Of a stretch of 28,808 bases of DNA, positions 9,590 through 19,183 are shown piece after piece. The DNA lies in contig BFEA01000177.1 of the NCBI GenBank assembly GCA_003427395.1, forward strand, positions 2,585,726 to 2,614,533, read 5' to 3'. The notes under the pieces are model-generated. The model had not been told where the DNA came from. It saw only the letters and a list, made by a program, of their open reading frames with translations, and did not search any database. The position numbers and the translations under genes were made by a program. How positions within the stretch are numbered: position 1 is the stretch's first letter; every line of letters begins with the position of its first letter. This DNA is from Chara braunii (Eukaryota > Streptophyta > Charophyceae > Charales > Characeae).

Positions 9590-11208
9590 GTCCGTATCGA
9601 GGGTCGTTCTTTAGTTTCGGGTCGAGCGAGGGGGTCACTTCCTCACTCTTTGGCGCCTCACCCGGGGCTTAAACCCCGGGATCGGCTCTTTCCTCGTCCA
9701 AAACCCTGGGGAGTCGAGCGAGCTGGCCCTCCTCCCCTCTTTGCCATAGCCCTGCCTCTTTGCATGCACCAGCGCATCTTCCCGCCCGGGTTCGTTCCTT
9801 TCCCTTTTCTCCCTTCCGCCTCAGACGCCCTCGCTCTGCTACCGGTCACTACTCTGCCTCTCTTGCAGCACTCCACTCCGACTTGCCCCTTGGTACTCCG
9901 CTCTTGTTCCTTGGTACTCCGCTCTTATTACTTCATCTCCCCGTTGCTGCGCTTTGTCTCAACCTCCGACTGTACCTGCCGCCAATCTGCGCCCAGGTTC
10001 AATCAGCCGACTGACCCAATCGTCCTCGGTACTCCGCTCCTCATTCGTCACCCTACCCGTTTGCGCCCTGCCATCCGTCGTCCCGCTGCCTGTTTCCCTC
10101 TGGCCGGTATGTACCTGACTTAGTCACCCCGCCGTTCGACGCCCACAGCGGTGCAGCACTGCCCGCTCCGCCCCGCTACCTGTCTACTCCGCCGAGGCTA
10201 CCCTGGTGCGCTACTTACCCTGCCCCGACGGTTGCNCGGTGCCGCCCGATCGGACTCACNCCCGTCACGTGCCNGGCCCATAGGGGGAGGGGACTGGAGG
10301 GGAAGCATAGTGACTGGCCTATCAGGGAGGCCCGGGCCTGATGCTACCGGCTGANCCCTGGATGGTACCGCCCACCTGCCGTAGTAGGCTTTGCACCTGC
10401 TGGCCGATGCGGCTCCAGCTTGTTCCCTTATTCGAGGCTTGGGCGCGAGCGGGGCTGCTACGGGGTTCCCTGCGAATACAGCACACCCCCGAGCGGCCCC
10501 GCCGCGCTTGAAATAAAGACAAATAATAATAAGAACTAAAATAATAACCACGAAAATTCCAAATTAGAGCCGCCCGGCAAAAGGAGGGAAGGACAAGCAT
10601 TAATGTCGCCCTTGGACCTGCCGCGCAACCCCACCGACCGCAAAACCACGGGGGATAGCCTTTCCCACTCTCAACCCCGTGGCTCCCCCTCGCCACTTTG
10701 ATACTCCCACGTCATTGCCGCTCGATCTCGATCCCTGACCCCTCAGATGAGAGTACGACGCCATCACCAATAATGCTAGGCCCGGGTCTGGGTCTAGCTC
10801 TGGCGGACACCTAAATAAACGAACATTGCGCGACACGCCAAGCTACTGAAACGCCTTCAGAAGTCACATAGTTGTCGATGCCGTCCTCCGTACGTACGCA
10901 CAGATCACATGCAAGCACATCAATCAGCGAGACATAATTTTTTTAATCCCTGTTTAATCAGAAGAGAAATTCTGGCCGGCGATCACGCCGACTCTTCAGT
11001 CATCAACAAATAGGAAGATCACGCGTGCCTAAAAAATCAGCGCACCCACACCCTCTCTATTCTAGTCAACCATCCAACCGTCGTAAACACATAGACGCAG
11101 TTGCGCCTTGCGCGGAATCCTTCGATTTTAAACCAAACCTGTTCTCTGTCGTATGCAAAAACCAGGGCGGATACCCTTGTAAGGGTATTTGCGCCGACAA
11201 CGTTGCGC
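9590..11208. other. GC-rich stretch without recognised gene
   Basis: It contains a 21-base-period tandem word ccttggtactccgctctt (9888 and 9909) with a third near-copy at 10024. Single Ns lie at about 10236, 10260, 10274 and 10354. A block near 10100-10150 (acttagtcaccccgccg) recalls the repeats at 4.5 and 15.9 kb. Long open frames on both strands have Pro/Arg/Leu bias typical of GC-rich non-coding DNA. Confidence 0.5.
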
Positions 11209-11974
11209 TGTGACGCCCAACCTCACGCCCAACGTGACTTCCTGATCGGAGTAGGATGTGGGCCTGGAAGTGCGAAAAAGGTTGTGCCAAGGATTTTTGG
11301 GTACGTGGGGGTGGAGTCCCAGGTCAGAACTGAGATCTCCTGTGGCAGAGTTTTCCGGGGGCACGAGTGTAATTTGGCGAAGAGGGCGGACCGCCTCTGG
11401 TCATGAGGGAGATGGCATGCGCGGGTCATTCAAGGTCGGGCGCGCCATTGGTTCCGAGAACGGCGGTTTGCGGGAAGGTCCCTCCGGGGTGGGTGGGGTT
11501 CCGATGAGTCAGACCGTCGGAAGTTGCCACGTGGCGCTGGTCGTCACGCGTTTGGGTTAGGCCTCCAAAATTTTGGGGTCCTCTAATCGCCGTGTCGTCG
11601 GCAATTTCCACAAGGTGTACTTGGCCAATAGGGGGATATGACCTTCCACGGGACGAGGCTGAGTTGGTGATACGGAAGAAGAAGGCGGAAAGGAGGGAAG
11701 CTGGTGGAGATAACGACAAACCCGGGGTGGGTGAAGTAGTGGGTGTGGTCCTGAGTGGGGAAATCAGAGCATCGGGGGTCGCTAGTGGTGGTGCAGTGAA
11801 ACTCCCTAGGACACAGTCGATTCTCGCTTAGGCAAGGATATCTCTGTCGGAGGATCTCATCTATCCAAGGGGTAAAGTAGTCCGGGTCGTACAACAATGA
11901 CTCCGAGCTCTCTGATTCAGCCTCGAGATGCCCAGGGGGTTCCAAAGAACTGGCTTCCGCCCCCAGGCGTAACA
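11209..11974 (-). repeat. 3' LTR (766 bp)
   Basis: Direct repeat of 14488-15230, offset 3,268 bp. On the sense (minus) strand it starts TGTTACGCC at 11974 and ends GGCGTCACA at 11209, so the termini are TG...CA with a nine-base imperfect inverted repeat. The two copies align end to end by eye with scattered substitutions, and 14488-15230 carries a short extra stretch (about 15185-15208) absent here. The outer end is shared with the relic at 2947. Confidence 0.75.
11583..11945 (-). pseudogene. LTR-internal open frame, copy in 3' LTR
   Basis: 120 codons from an ATG at 11945: SESSESLLYDPDYFTPWIDE near the start, then GFVVISTSFPPFRLLLP, PW, PYWPSTPCGNC. It ends at TAG (11585-11583), where the other LTR has CAG (14851-14853), so the stop is a recent C-to-T change and the frame once ran on into an Arg/Pro/Asn-rich tail. 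The frame is homologous to the one at 3187-3720 and retains protein-level similarity despite DNA divergence. Function unknown. It lies in the LTR upstream of Gag, so in a full element it would be present twice. Confidence 0.45.
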
Positions 11975-11998
11975 GTCGTACTTCTCTTGCAGTTGTCA
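11975..11998 (-). other. polypurine-tract-like sequence beside 3' LTR
   Basis: On the sense strand the bases before TGTTACGCC are gcaagagaagtacgac, moderately purine-rich. The position is right for plus-strand priming, but the tract is interrupted and the call is weak. Confidence 0.35.
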
Positions 11999-12050
11999 GT
12001 AGGGACTTCGGTAGATCTGTGATATCGCAGTAGTGCTTTTTGTCGTTGTA

Positions 12051-13013
12051 TCAGGCGAGGAGAGGGGAGATTCCTTCGTACAGGGTTTGAGGGGGTTCCA
12101 AGGAATCGACCATCCTCGAAATCTGTACGAGGGGCTCACCCAAAATCATCGCCTTGATCCTTTGGATATTCCGACTGGTCAGATGCATCGTTCTTGCGAT
12201 CGTTTCGGTCGGCGGGTAATAAATGCGCTGTCGTGCTAGTTTCATAATTTCCGGATCATTTTTGTCACTGTTGTCCGCATCCCTTGATGATGGCTCATCG
12301 TCTGCGGAGTTTTCCCAGGTGACCATGCGGAGAGTTCCTGCTATCATCGGAGAGACTCGCGGGACCACGTTGATGGTAGTGCGAAGGGTCAATCTCATAG
12401 GTACGACATAGGGCTTTCCTCCCGTATTTCGGAGGATAATCGACCGTCGCTCGAAATCCAAGTTTGCTTGCAACGCCACAAGAGTGGGAAGGCTGAAAAA
12501 AACATCGTAAGTGTTTACGTCTAATACCACGACATCGCCTAATGCATGCACCTTTCCTAATCGGAAAGCGACGTTGGTCATCCGTCCCATTGTTTTAATT
12601 TTTTCTTCGTTTGCCGAAACGAGCTGGTCTTTCTCTGTAAGCATGATCAAATCGTTTTTCCTGCCTTCCCTTTCAACTACTCACAGTGAGATAGCCAAAA
12701 TAGCCGCTCCCGAATCAATGATTGCACTGTACAGAATTCCCCATATTTCGATGTCACATTCTGCAGATTTCCACGGGATGGGTTTAATCTGCAGGAAATG
12801 ATCCTCTTTCTGTATTAATCCTACCCGTATTGGATCCGACGTGCCATCCGCGTTTTCATCTGGCATGGGGTCTTTAGCCTTTACGTTCGTTGTTCGAGCG
12901 AGGGCGAATCGTTTTCGATTCGCCTTACAGTGTAACAGTTGTAACATTCGCTCATTAGCTTCTTCAGAGATCGAGAGCAGATGGCCAATCGGAAGTGGAA
13001 ATCGATGGTCCAA
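12051..13013 (-). pseudogene. retroviral-type aspartic protease (Gag-Pol protease)
   Basis: Retropepsin-like. The active-site motif is YSAIIDSGAAILAISL near 12730-12680, and the C-terminal part (GDVVVLDVNTYDVFFSLP, then LDFERRSIIL) resembles the ILG-type second half of Ty3 proteases. The protein is in the same phase as the nucleocapsid piece upstream, separated by one TGA (about 13019-13017). A second TGA follows ISL near 12680, where the frame continues at once with VVEREGRK, a natural continuation of the protease. Both TGAs are likely CGA to TGA. After the protease the frame runs about 100 residues (to LYEGISPLLA at 12051) and stops just before the 3' LTR. Confidence 0.7.
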
Positions 13014-13016
13014 GGC

Positions 13017-13760
13017 TCAGATGATTTTGAGCACATCGATTTCCCCAGTGACGAAGGTGGGTCCTCCCGACTCCATGTCTCCTGGAGAAGGTCGCCACTC
13101 CGCCACTTCTTTCTGTTCCGGCGCCGGCCTAATCGTTCCAATCATCCCAAGCCCAGGGTAACCCAGCGATACGTATTGATCTAACGGGATGAGCTCAACA
13201 ACCTCTTCCGTGGTTGCCAACGCGCTTCCTACACCTTCCATTTCTTCCATCAGGGCTCCTACCCGTCCAGGTCCGTTAGCGATGGGAGCCGCTGCCATCG
13301 GTGCAACTCTGACCCGTTGTTGCGGGGGACGGTGGGGGCAATCACGGGCTAGATGCCCTGGCTGATGGCATGCATAACAAACGTTGAGATTGCTTGCGGC
13401 TCCTCCGAGAGTAGGCGCCGGGGCCAGCCCTTGTTGGATCGGAGGGGCACGCACCGTGATGGACCGCATGTTTCTCATCATGGCTTCTAACCAAGCGTTA
13501 TGCTCTCGCTGTTCCTTTTTGCTTTCCTCGATTAAACTAATTAACGTCTTGGTTAGTTCAAAAATGGCATTGGACTTATTTGTCCTCACAGGGTTCTCAA
13601 TCGTTGGCGGGGGTGTCGTCATTACAGGTGCTGGTATCACAGGAACAGGGACACTTATGATTACACTCGGGGCGGTTCGTTTAGGGGCTATCTGTTCCAG
13701 ATAGGTGACTGGGTCAGACACAAATCTCATATTATCGAACTTGTTCTGCAACAAGGCCAA
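13017..13760 (-). pseudogene. Gag C-terminal part with CCHC zinc knuckle
   Basis: Contains one zinc knuckle, CYACHQPGHLARDC (C-x2-C-x4-H-x4-C), near 13380-13338, which in Gag binds RNA during packaging. Upstream is a Pro/Val-rich linker, then NAIFELTKTLISLIEESKKE, a probable helical segment. It continues in phase towards the protease after a TGA. The N-terminal Gag lies in another phase and the join near 13735-13880 needs at least one shift, so this copy cannot make an intact polyprotein. Confidence 0.75.
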
Positions 13761-14247
13761 TCAACTCTTGCCCTTGCGAGCTCGGACGAATCTCCTTCCT
13801 TAGAATAGTCTTCTCCTTCCAGGAAGATCGCCGCGAACTTTCGTTCCATCTCCTCTGCAGCGGCCATGATTTGTTGCAGCGACTGCGAAGCCCATCAATA
13901 AACAAATCTCTCCCGACTTGTTCACCTCGCTCAGTTTTCACAAACACTCGGTAGAACCGATTTCGATACTCTGCGATAGACTCGAGAGGTTTTTGCACCC
14001 GGTCTTTGATCATGTAGAGTGCTTGCTCTGGGTGGACATAATCAAATCGATTCAGAAAATCTCGTTCGAAGGTCAGAAGATCAACCCGTACATAGGTACT
14101 AAACCAATGATGAGCGTCTCCTCCTAATCGAGCGGGAATGTTTACCTGAGCTTCGTTATCGTCATACTGTTGTGCTCGAAGCGTGGCCAACCATGCCCCT
14201 GCAAGATGATGTGCAGGGTCAAATAGATAGAGATCAGGTGGCGTCAT
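13732..14247 (-). pseudogene. Gag capsid region (retrotrans_gag type)
   Basis: ATG at 14247; residues LFDPAHHLAGAWLATLRAQQ, HHWFSTYVRVDLLTFERDFL, LESIAEYRNRFYRVF and LFIDGLRS follow the order of the plant Ty3 Gag core, which ends in the F-x2-GL motif. Beyond FIDGLRS the meaningful phase moves (QQIMAAAEEMERKFAAIFLE is in another frame), so a frameshift lies near 13870. Upstream, the same phase carries an Asn/Pro/Gln-rich leader (NPNPQQNVNQPNPNQPAP) before the ATG, so the true start may be farther right. Confidence 0.75.
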
Positions 14248-14469
14248 GGGAGCCTGTGCTCGTGGGGCGGGTTGATTAGGATTTGGTTGATTAACATTCT
14301 GCTGTGGATTCGGATTCTGCGCATTAGCGTTTATGTTGGCCGCCCCTCGATTAGCCGATCTACTTCGGGTGATGACGGGGTCGCGTCTATGCGCGTTCCG
14401 GGGTCGAGGTCGCCCTCAGTTAGCCAGATCGCCCAATTAGCGTGCTATTAATCCTAAAACTCGGCCACG

Positions 14470-14487
14470 TGTCGGGCTCCGATACCA
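14470..14487 (-). other. primer-binding site, initiator Met-tRNA type
   Basis: The sense strand reads TGGTATCGGAGCCCGACA directly after the 5' LTR. TGGTATCAGAGCC is the usual plant retroelement site complementary to the 3' end of initiator tRNA-Met, so the first 13 bases differ by one base. It fixes the orientation of the element and the inner edge of the 5' LTR. Confidence 0.75.
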
Positions 14488-15230
14488 ACCTCACGCCCAG
14501 CGCGACTTCCTGATCGGAGTAGGATGTGGGCTTGGAAGTGCGAAAAGGGGTGTGCCAAGGATTTTTGGGAAAGTGGGGGTGGAGTCCCAGGTCAGAACTG
14601 AGATCTCCTGTGGCAGAGTTTTTCGGGGGCACGAGTGTAATTTGGTGAAGAGGGCGGACTGCCTCTTGTCATAAGGCAGATGGCATGTGCGGGTCATTCA
14701 AGGTCGGGCGAGCCATTGGTTCCGAGGACGGCGGTTTGCGGGAAGGTCCCTCTGGGGTGGGTGGGGTTCCGATGAGTCAGGCCGTCGGAAGTTGCCACGT
14801 GGCGCCGGTCGTCGTGCGTTTGGGTTAGGCCTTCGGAATTCCGGGATCCTCTGATTGCCGCGTCGTCGACAATTTCCGCAAGGTGTACTGGGCCAGTAGG
14901 GGGATATGGCCTTCCATGGGANGACGCTGAGTTGGTGATACGGAAGAAGAAGGAGGAAGGGAGGGAAGCTGGTGGAGATAACGACAAACCCGGGGTGGGT
15001 GAAGTAGTGGGTGTGGTCCTAAGTGGGGAAATCAGAGCACCGGGGGTCGCTAGTGGTGGTGAAGTGAAACTCCCTAGAACACAGTCGATTCTCGGTTAGG
15101 CAAGGATATCTCTGTTGGAGGATCTCATCTATCCAAGGGGTAAAGTAGTCCGGTTCATACAACAATGACTCCGAGCTCTCTGAGGATGTCATTATGTCAT
15201 CGCAGAGCCCCGAGATGCCTAAGGGCGGGT
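14488..15230 (-). repeat. 5' LTR (inner end shortened by 11 bases, outer end lost)
   Basis: Direct repeat partner of 11209-11974. Compared with that copy it lacks the final TGGGCGTCACA before the primer-binding site. The deletion would be explained by the TGG shared between the lost segment and the site. Similarity to the right fades at about 15226 and the expected TGTTACGCC start is absent. One N lies at 14922. Confidence 0.7.
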
Positions 15231-15348
15231 CTGTGCCGATGGGGATCACCGCGTGCGAGCACGTGCAGGCTTGTGCGAATCGAGTCGCGCTTACTCGTGT
15301 TCGCCCAGGATGATCGCTCCGTCGCAGACCCCGGATGGCCGTATCCAA
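15019..15348 (-). pseudogene. LTR-internal open frame, copy in 5' LTR
   Basis: Contains SESSESLLYEPDYFTPWIDE and ends at TAG (15021-15019) where the 3' LTR has CAG (11751-11753). Beyond the stop, the region coding the FPP...LLLP and C-x2-C part is partly shifted around the N at 14922. The first 50 codons (15348-15200) lie right of the LTR similarity and are probably flanking sequence. Same unknown family as 11583-11945 and 3187-3720. Confidence 0.4.
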
Positions 15349-16425
15349 TCAGACAGTATTTCTGCAACCGATGGTTCTTTTTGGAATTGACGAATTGACA
15401 CACGGGGGCACGTGTAAATGCGCAGATCAGGTCGCGTTTACACGCGTCCTCGCGCGACGTTCGCTAGGCCCGACATCCGATTGCCTAATCACTCCGTAAT
15501 TTCCGAGCATGCAAGATGCAATAACCATAACAGCTCAATCAAACGATAAGCGAAAACGAGAACAGGATTACCGATTGCGCAAAATTCCTATCCTACTCAT
15601 GAGTGCATCAAATGTAGTAAAGAAAGACAAAGGCAAGGATCCGATAGGAAATCAAATAACCAAATATGACATCCATACATTCATTCAGCAGCACACACAC
15701 AATGCATCTGAGATGGAAATCGCAAAGACAAGTGTGAGCAAAAACCCAAGTCCGGATTCCGAAAAACAGAAAACGGGCAAATCACCCGGAGCCGAAATCA
15801 AAATTTATGTACACGAGACAGGAGGGAGAAAAGATAAAAGAAACAACAAATCCACGTCCATCAACCTCAACTCCCTCTTCCTCTCTCTCCTTCTCCGATG
15901 CGGACAATCCATCGTCGCGCACCAACCCACGAAGCCGTCACCCCGCTTAGTCCTCCCGCACCCGTCGGGTTCGCCCGCGCCCACAGTCCGTCGTGGCCCG
16001 CGTCAACCCCGCGCGTTCGGCACTAGCTCGCCGGGTCGCCCGACTCCTACTCTACTCACCTCTTACTTCGCTCGTGTGCCGACCCTCTCTGATCGCGCAA
16101 CCCCAAGCTTCCAACAGCTGGTTAAGAGAGCTAACTAATCACGCAGTCGGAATTTATAGCGTGTATGCATGCGCGAAGAACACAAAATTACAAGGATTTA
16201 GAAAGAAGATTAGACAGGAAGCGCCTACGTTAGGCTTGACCAGGCCGCGGCGTGGGGGACGTAGCTGCTCTCCACGCATCGATCCGATCATGCGGACCAC
16301 GGCTACCAAAAACACAGCAAAAAAAAGAGAAGAAGGGCGGGAAAGACGAAGCACAAGAAGAAAGATATAGTTACAATGGCGCCAGCCCAAAATTACAGTT
16401 ACACACCTGATTAAAGGCGCCGACT
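15231..16425. other. no gene recognised; diverged repeat block at 15930-16165
   Basis: 15231-15500 is GC-rich, and 15500-15880 is A-rich with a Lys/Ser/Asn open frame of no recognisable kind. The block at 15930-16165 matches 4490-4790 in word order. The matching pair could be outer terminal repeats around the integrase region, with the Gag-protease element nested inside. Confidence 0.4.
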
Positions 16426-16627
16426 AATCAGAATTCCGTTGCAGCCGCATAAAGAAGCGCGTAAGCAAAAGGCGCTGCGCGGCTAAAGAAAGTCCTAATT
16501 ACAAAATTCCTAAATTCCTTTCTAATGCGAAAAAGCAAAAAGCGCAAGTTCCGGAAAGAAAGTCGGGTTCTTCCTCGTTGGCCAAGCAAGGGAAGCTCGG
16601 CATTACGGAGGCTGTGCAACTGGCTTA
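16426..16627 (+). other. Lys/Arg-rich open stretch before the methyltransferase-like gene
   Basis: Phase 0 is open for about 65 codons between stops, with KKRVSKRRCAAKES, then SNAKKQKAQVPERKSG and AKQGKLGITEAVQLA at the end. The composition suggests a basic nuclear tail that could be the N-terminus of the next gene, but it is in another phase (frameshift or intron needed), ends at TAG and has no ATG near its start. Confidence 0.3.
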
Positions 16628-16651
16628 GTGTGACCGGGTTTTGGTCCGCTT

Positions 16652-18430
16652 ATGGAACTTTACAAGTTCAAACATGAGGACAAACTGGCCTGCGAATGGA
16701 ACGCGAGGTTCCATTTCCTTAAAAAAAGGGAACCAATTCTGACGGAGTTCGAGGCCATGGGAATGGATGCAGGGCTGTGGGACGGGAGTAGGAAGCTCGT
16801 GGTGGACGGGTCGCTGTTCAAGGAATGCCCTATGTACATGGGATGCGACGACGACAAGAACATCAAGGCCACTGAAAAACTGGCGGCCAACGAAATGTTG
16901 ACCCATGAGTGGCGGAACAAGGTCGTATCCGTGTTGAACGGCAGCAGGGCGAAGCGACAGGAGGTGACGCTCACGGAGGGCATGCTCAACATTCTCTGGA
17001 CAGACACGGGGGAAATGACCTCGGTAGCTCCTTTTGCCGTCGACCCCTTGGAGGCTTTGAGCCGGGTGGTTGAACTCGAGAAGGTGGTCGTGGCCACGAA
17101 GAGTTACACTTGCGTTCTCGACCTGTGCGAACCGGTCGATCTCTCGCAGTGGCCGTCGTCTGCTTTTCAAAGTTTGAACACTCTACTCGGACAGTTATTC
17201 CCGGGGAGTTGGACGCTGGTGGTTTTCGTTCCCCGGCATTGGGACTTGTCATTCATGACAAGCCTCTGGCATCTCTCCGTCGTTAGGGCAATGGCTGGGA
17301 GGTGGGTGCGGCGGGCCCAACAGAAGAAGACCATTCCCGTGGGCCACAACTGGTACTCCGTGGACGACCGCATGTATATTCTCTTCAAAGGTGACGACCT
17401 TCGCGAGAACACTGCGGTCGTTTACGGCTCGAGGTTGTCGGCGGGAGACGCTGCGGTGGTGGGGGTCCATCAGAAAGTCACTCCCACGGACATATCTGAG
17501 ATGCCTTTCCATGCTTGCAAGTGGCCATTGTCGACCACGGGACACGAAGGGAAGGTGTACAAAGAGATGGAGCGGAACCCCGGGCAATTGGTGAATCTGT
17601 TGGCATTCCTCTGCAAAAAAGGGGAAGGTGTCACGTTCATTGGGAAACCGCATGCGCAAGTCGTGTGGGAGGTGTTGCAAAGCGGGCGTCATGTCGTCAC
17701 GTTTGAAGGAAACTACGTCAAAAGCGAGGTCAACTCCGGAGCCAGCTGATGTGAGTTCGCCGTGCGGACCAAGAAAGCAGTGCGCGTCTGGGATCCGTCG
17801 ACGGACATGTGGTTCAAATTGAGCGAGAGAAAAAAAAACAAGATTTTTCGCTTCCTCTTCCTGGAAACCTGGCCAAAGAGTAATGCCGACCAGAAGCACA
17901 TGCGACACAGGGACCACATGTTGTCGTTGCTTGACAACTACGATGGCGCGGATCGGAGAAATGCGAAGAACTTTCTCGACAGGTTGGCGGGTCTGTACTT
18001 CGAAGAGTCTATTCAGATCTTGAGGTACCACGACTACGCGTCGATGGTATCCACCGAGGATGAGGATGAAACGGGGATTGTATTTGACGCTAGCATGACA
18101 GAGGAGGGCAGCGACACGGAGAGTCTCGACATCGGTTACGCTCCCTCGCCTGCCCCGACCACCGCCGGTTCTTCAGCAGCCGGCCCGTCGACCAGCCAGC
18201 CCCCGCAAACGACACAGACGTTAACGACAACCCCGGGAAAGACACCGAAGAAGTTGTCGTCAATACTGCGCACCGTTGGAGCTGCCGCTGCCCCGTTGCG
18301 TCCTGGGAGTTTTGTTCCTCTCGATCACCCGTCTCAACGCGACGAGAGCATCCACTTCGAGAGCCACGACCACCACACGTGGTTAACCAGGGGTGTTATT
18401 TTCGACGAATGTTGCACCGAATTGCACTGA
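16652..18430 (+). pseudogene. degenerate N6/N4 DNA methyltransferase-like protein, one internal TGA
   Basis: One phase is open for 592 codons except TGA at 17747-17749 (codon 366). Residues 150-365 follow the beta-class methyltransferase order: strand and turn YTCVLDLCEPVDL where DPPY is expected; FPGSWTLVVFVP (hydrophobic strand); VDDRMYILFKG (like the EYILVFxKG strand); H...K...L.nLLAFLCKKGEGV, like the HPxxKP helix before motif I; then VTFIGKPHAQVVWEVLQSGR and VVTFEGN, matching DPFxGSGTT...A...GR...GxE. The DPPY and GxG residues are absent, so catalysis is unlikely. Residues 1-150 are unrecognised. After the TGA the frame continues with a basic segment (SERKKNKIFRFLFLE), an acidic one and a Ser/Thr/Pro-rich tail. 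Co-oriented with the Ulp1 gene 0.3 kb on. The methyltransferase call rests on pattern only. Confidence 0.5.
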
Positions 18431-18705
18431 AACTGTCATATTGTGCTGATTTTTTGCTTTTTTTCTCGTTTTTCTTTTTGTGTGATATATATGTGTTTTA
18501 GGGTACGTCATTTGTGCAGTTTTGACATGTTTTGATCAATAATGAAAAAGTTGGCATTTTGTTGGATTCGTTTGACGCTTCATTTTGACTCGGACAGTGT
18601 CTTTGTGTTAGGGTTTCATAGTGTTTTTTTGTTTTTTTTTTTTGTTTTTTTTGGCCTGTTTCCTTTTTTGATGTTTGCACTATGGTCTCATATCGTTTGT
18701 TTTTA
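18431..18705 (+). other. T-rich spacer between two co-oriented genes
   Basis: Long T runs on the plus strand (ctttttttctcgtttttc, gtttttttttttttgttt type) end in gtttgtttttaag just before an open stretch FKKFDEIRGAIANENG. It could be an intron end, a 3' untranslated region or a promoter. A possible 5' splice word (gtacgt) lies near 18501. I cannot decide between these. Confidence 0.4.
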
Positions 18706-19183
18706 AGAAGTTTGATGAAATTCGCGGCGCAATTGCCAACGAAAACGGCGAATATTTGGGCCCCCGTTAACCGTCTATCACGACCATACCAGGTCCAGTG
18801 AGGCGGATTGGGGCCATGACATGATTTGGCATCCAGGGACCATACAGCCCGCGGTTTTGAAGGGCGAGTGGGTCATGGCCATGATCAATGACGATGGGCA
18901 ATGGGCGTCATACGCGCGCCTGTCTGTGTCCGAATTTCTGGAGTTGGCTAGGGAAATGGTGGCAGAGAAGGTTAGGGGAGAAAATCCCGGGGTCGCCGGG
19001 GACAACCTGTCCATCGCCTCCACCACGGACAGACTGTTTCAAGAACTGCGCGCCAAAAGGTGGTTGGAAATGGAAGACGCTTTCTACGACCTCGACACCA
19101 GCCCTTCGAAGGGGAAGGTCAATTGGAAGGTGTCCCCCCCCGCGGGTGTCCCGAGGGGAGGAGGGGGGTCTGGTGGGGGGGGG

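Larger units (their letters stand above)
11209..15230 (-). mobile_element. non-autonomous LTR retrotransposon (Gag-protease only)
   Basis: In minus orientation: 5' LTR (right, 14488 to about 15230), primer-binding site (14487-14470), Gag (14247-13017), aspartic protease (13013-12051), 3' LTR (11974-11209). Nothing resembling reverse transcriptase, RNase H or integrase lies between protease and 3' LTR, where fewer than 80 bases remain. That matches the terminal-repeat-with-GAG class of plant elements that depend on an autonomous partner. The right end is disturbed: the 5' LTR lacks the outer sequence of the other copy and its boundary is approximate. Stops and frameshifts in Gag and protease show it is old. 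Confidence 0.75.

Noticed and set aside
9311-10123. 270-codon plus-strand open frame
   Set aside because: It is antisense to the zinc-finger/integrase gene at its start and Pro/Leu/Arg-rich afterwards, as expected of GC-rich non-coding DNA.
15509-16138. 209-codon plus-strand open frame
   Set aside because: It runs from A-rich to GC-rich repeat sequence, shifting composition abruptly, and matches nothing.
16625-18031. Minus-strand open frames of 145-260 codons opposite the methyltransferase-like gene
   Set aside because: They are shadows of the plus-strand coding frame, with His/Arg/Pro-rich composition and no motifs.
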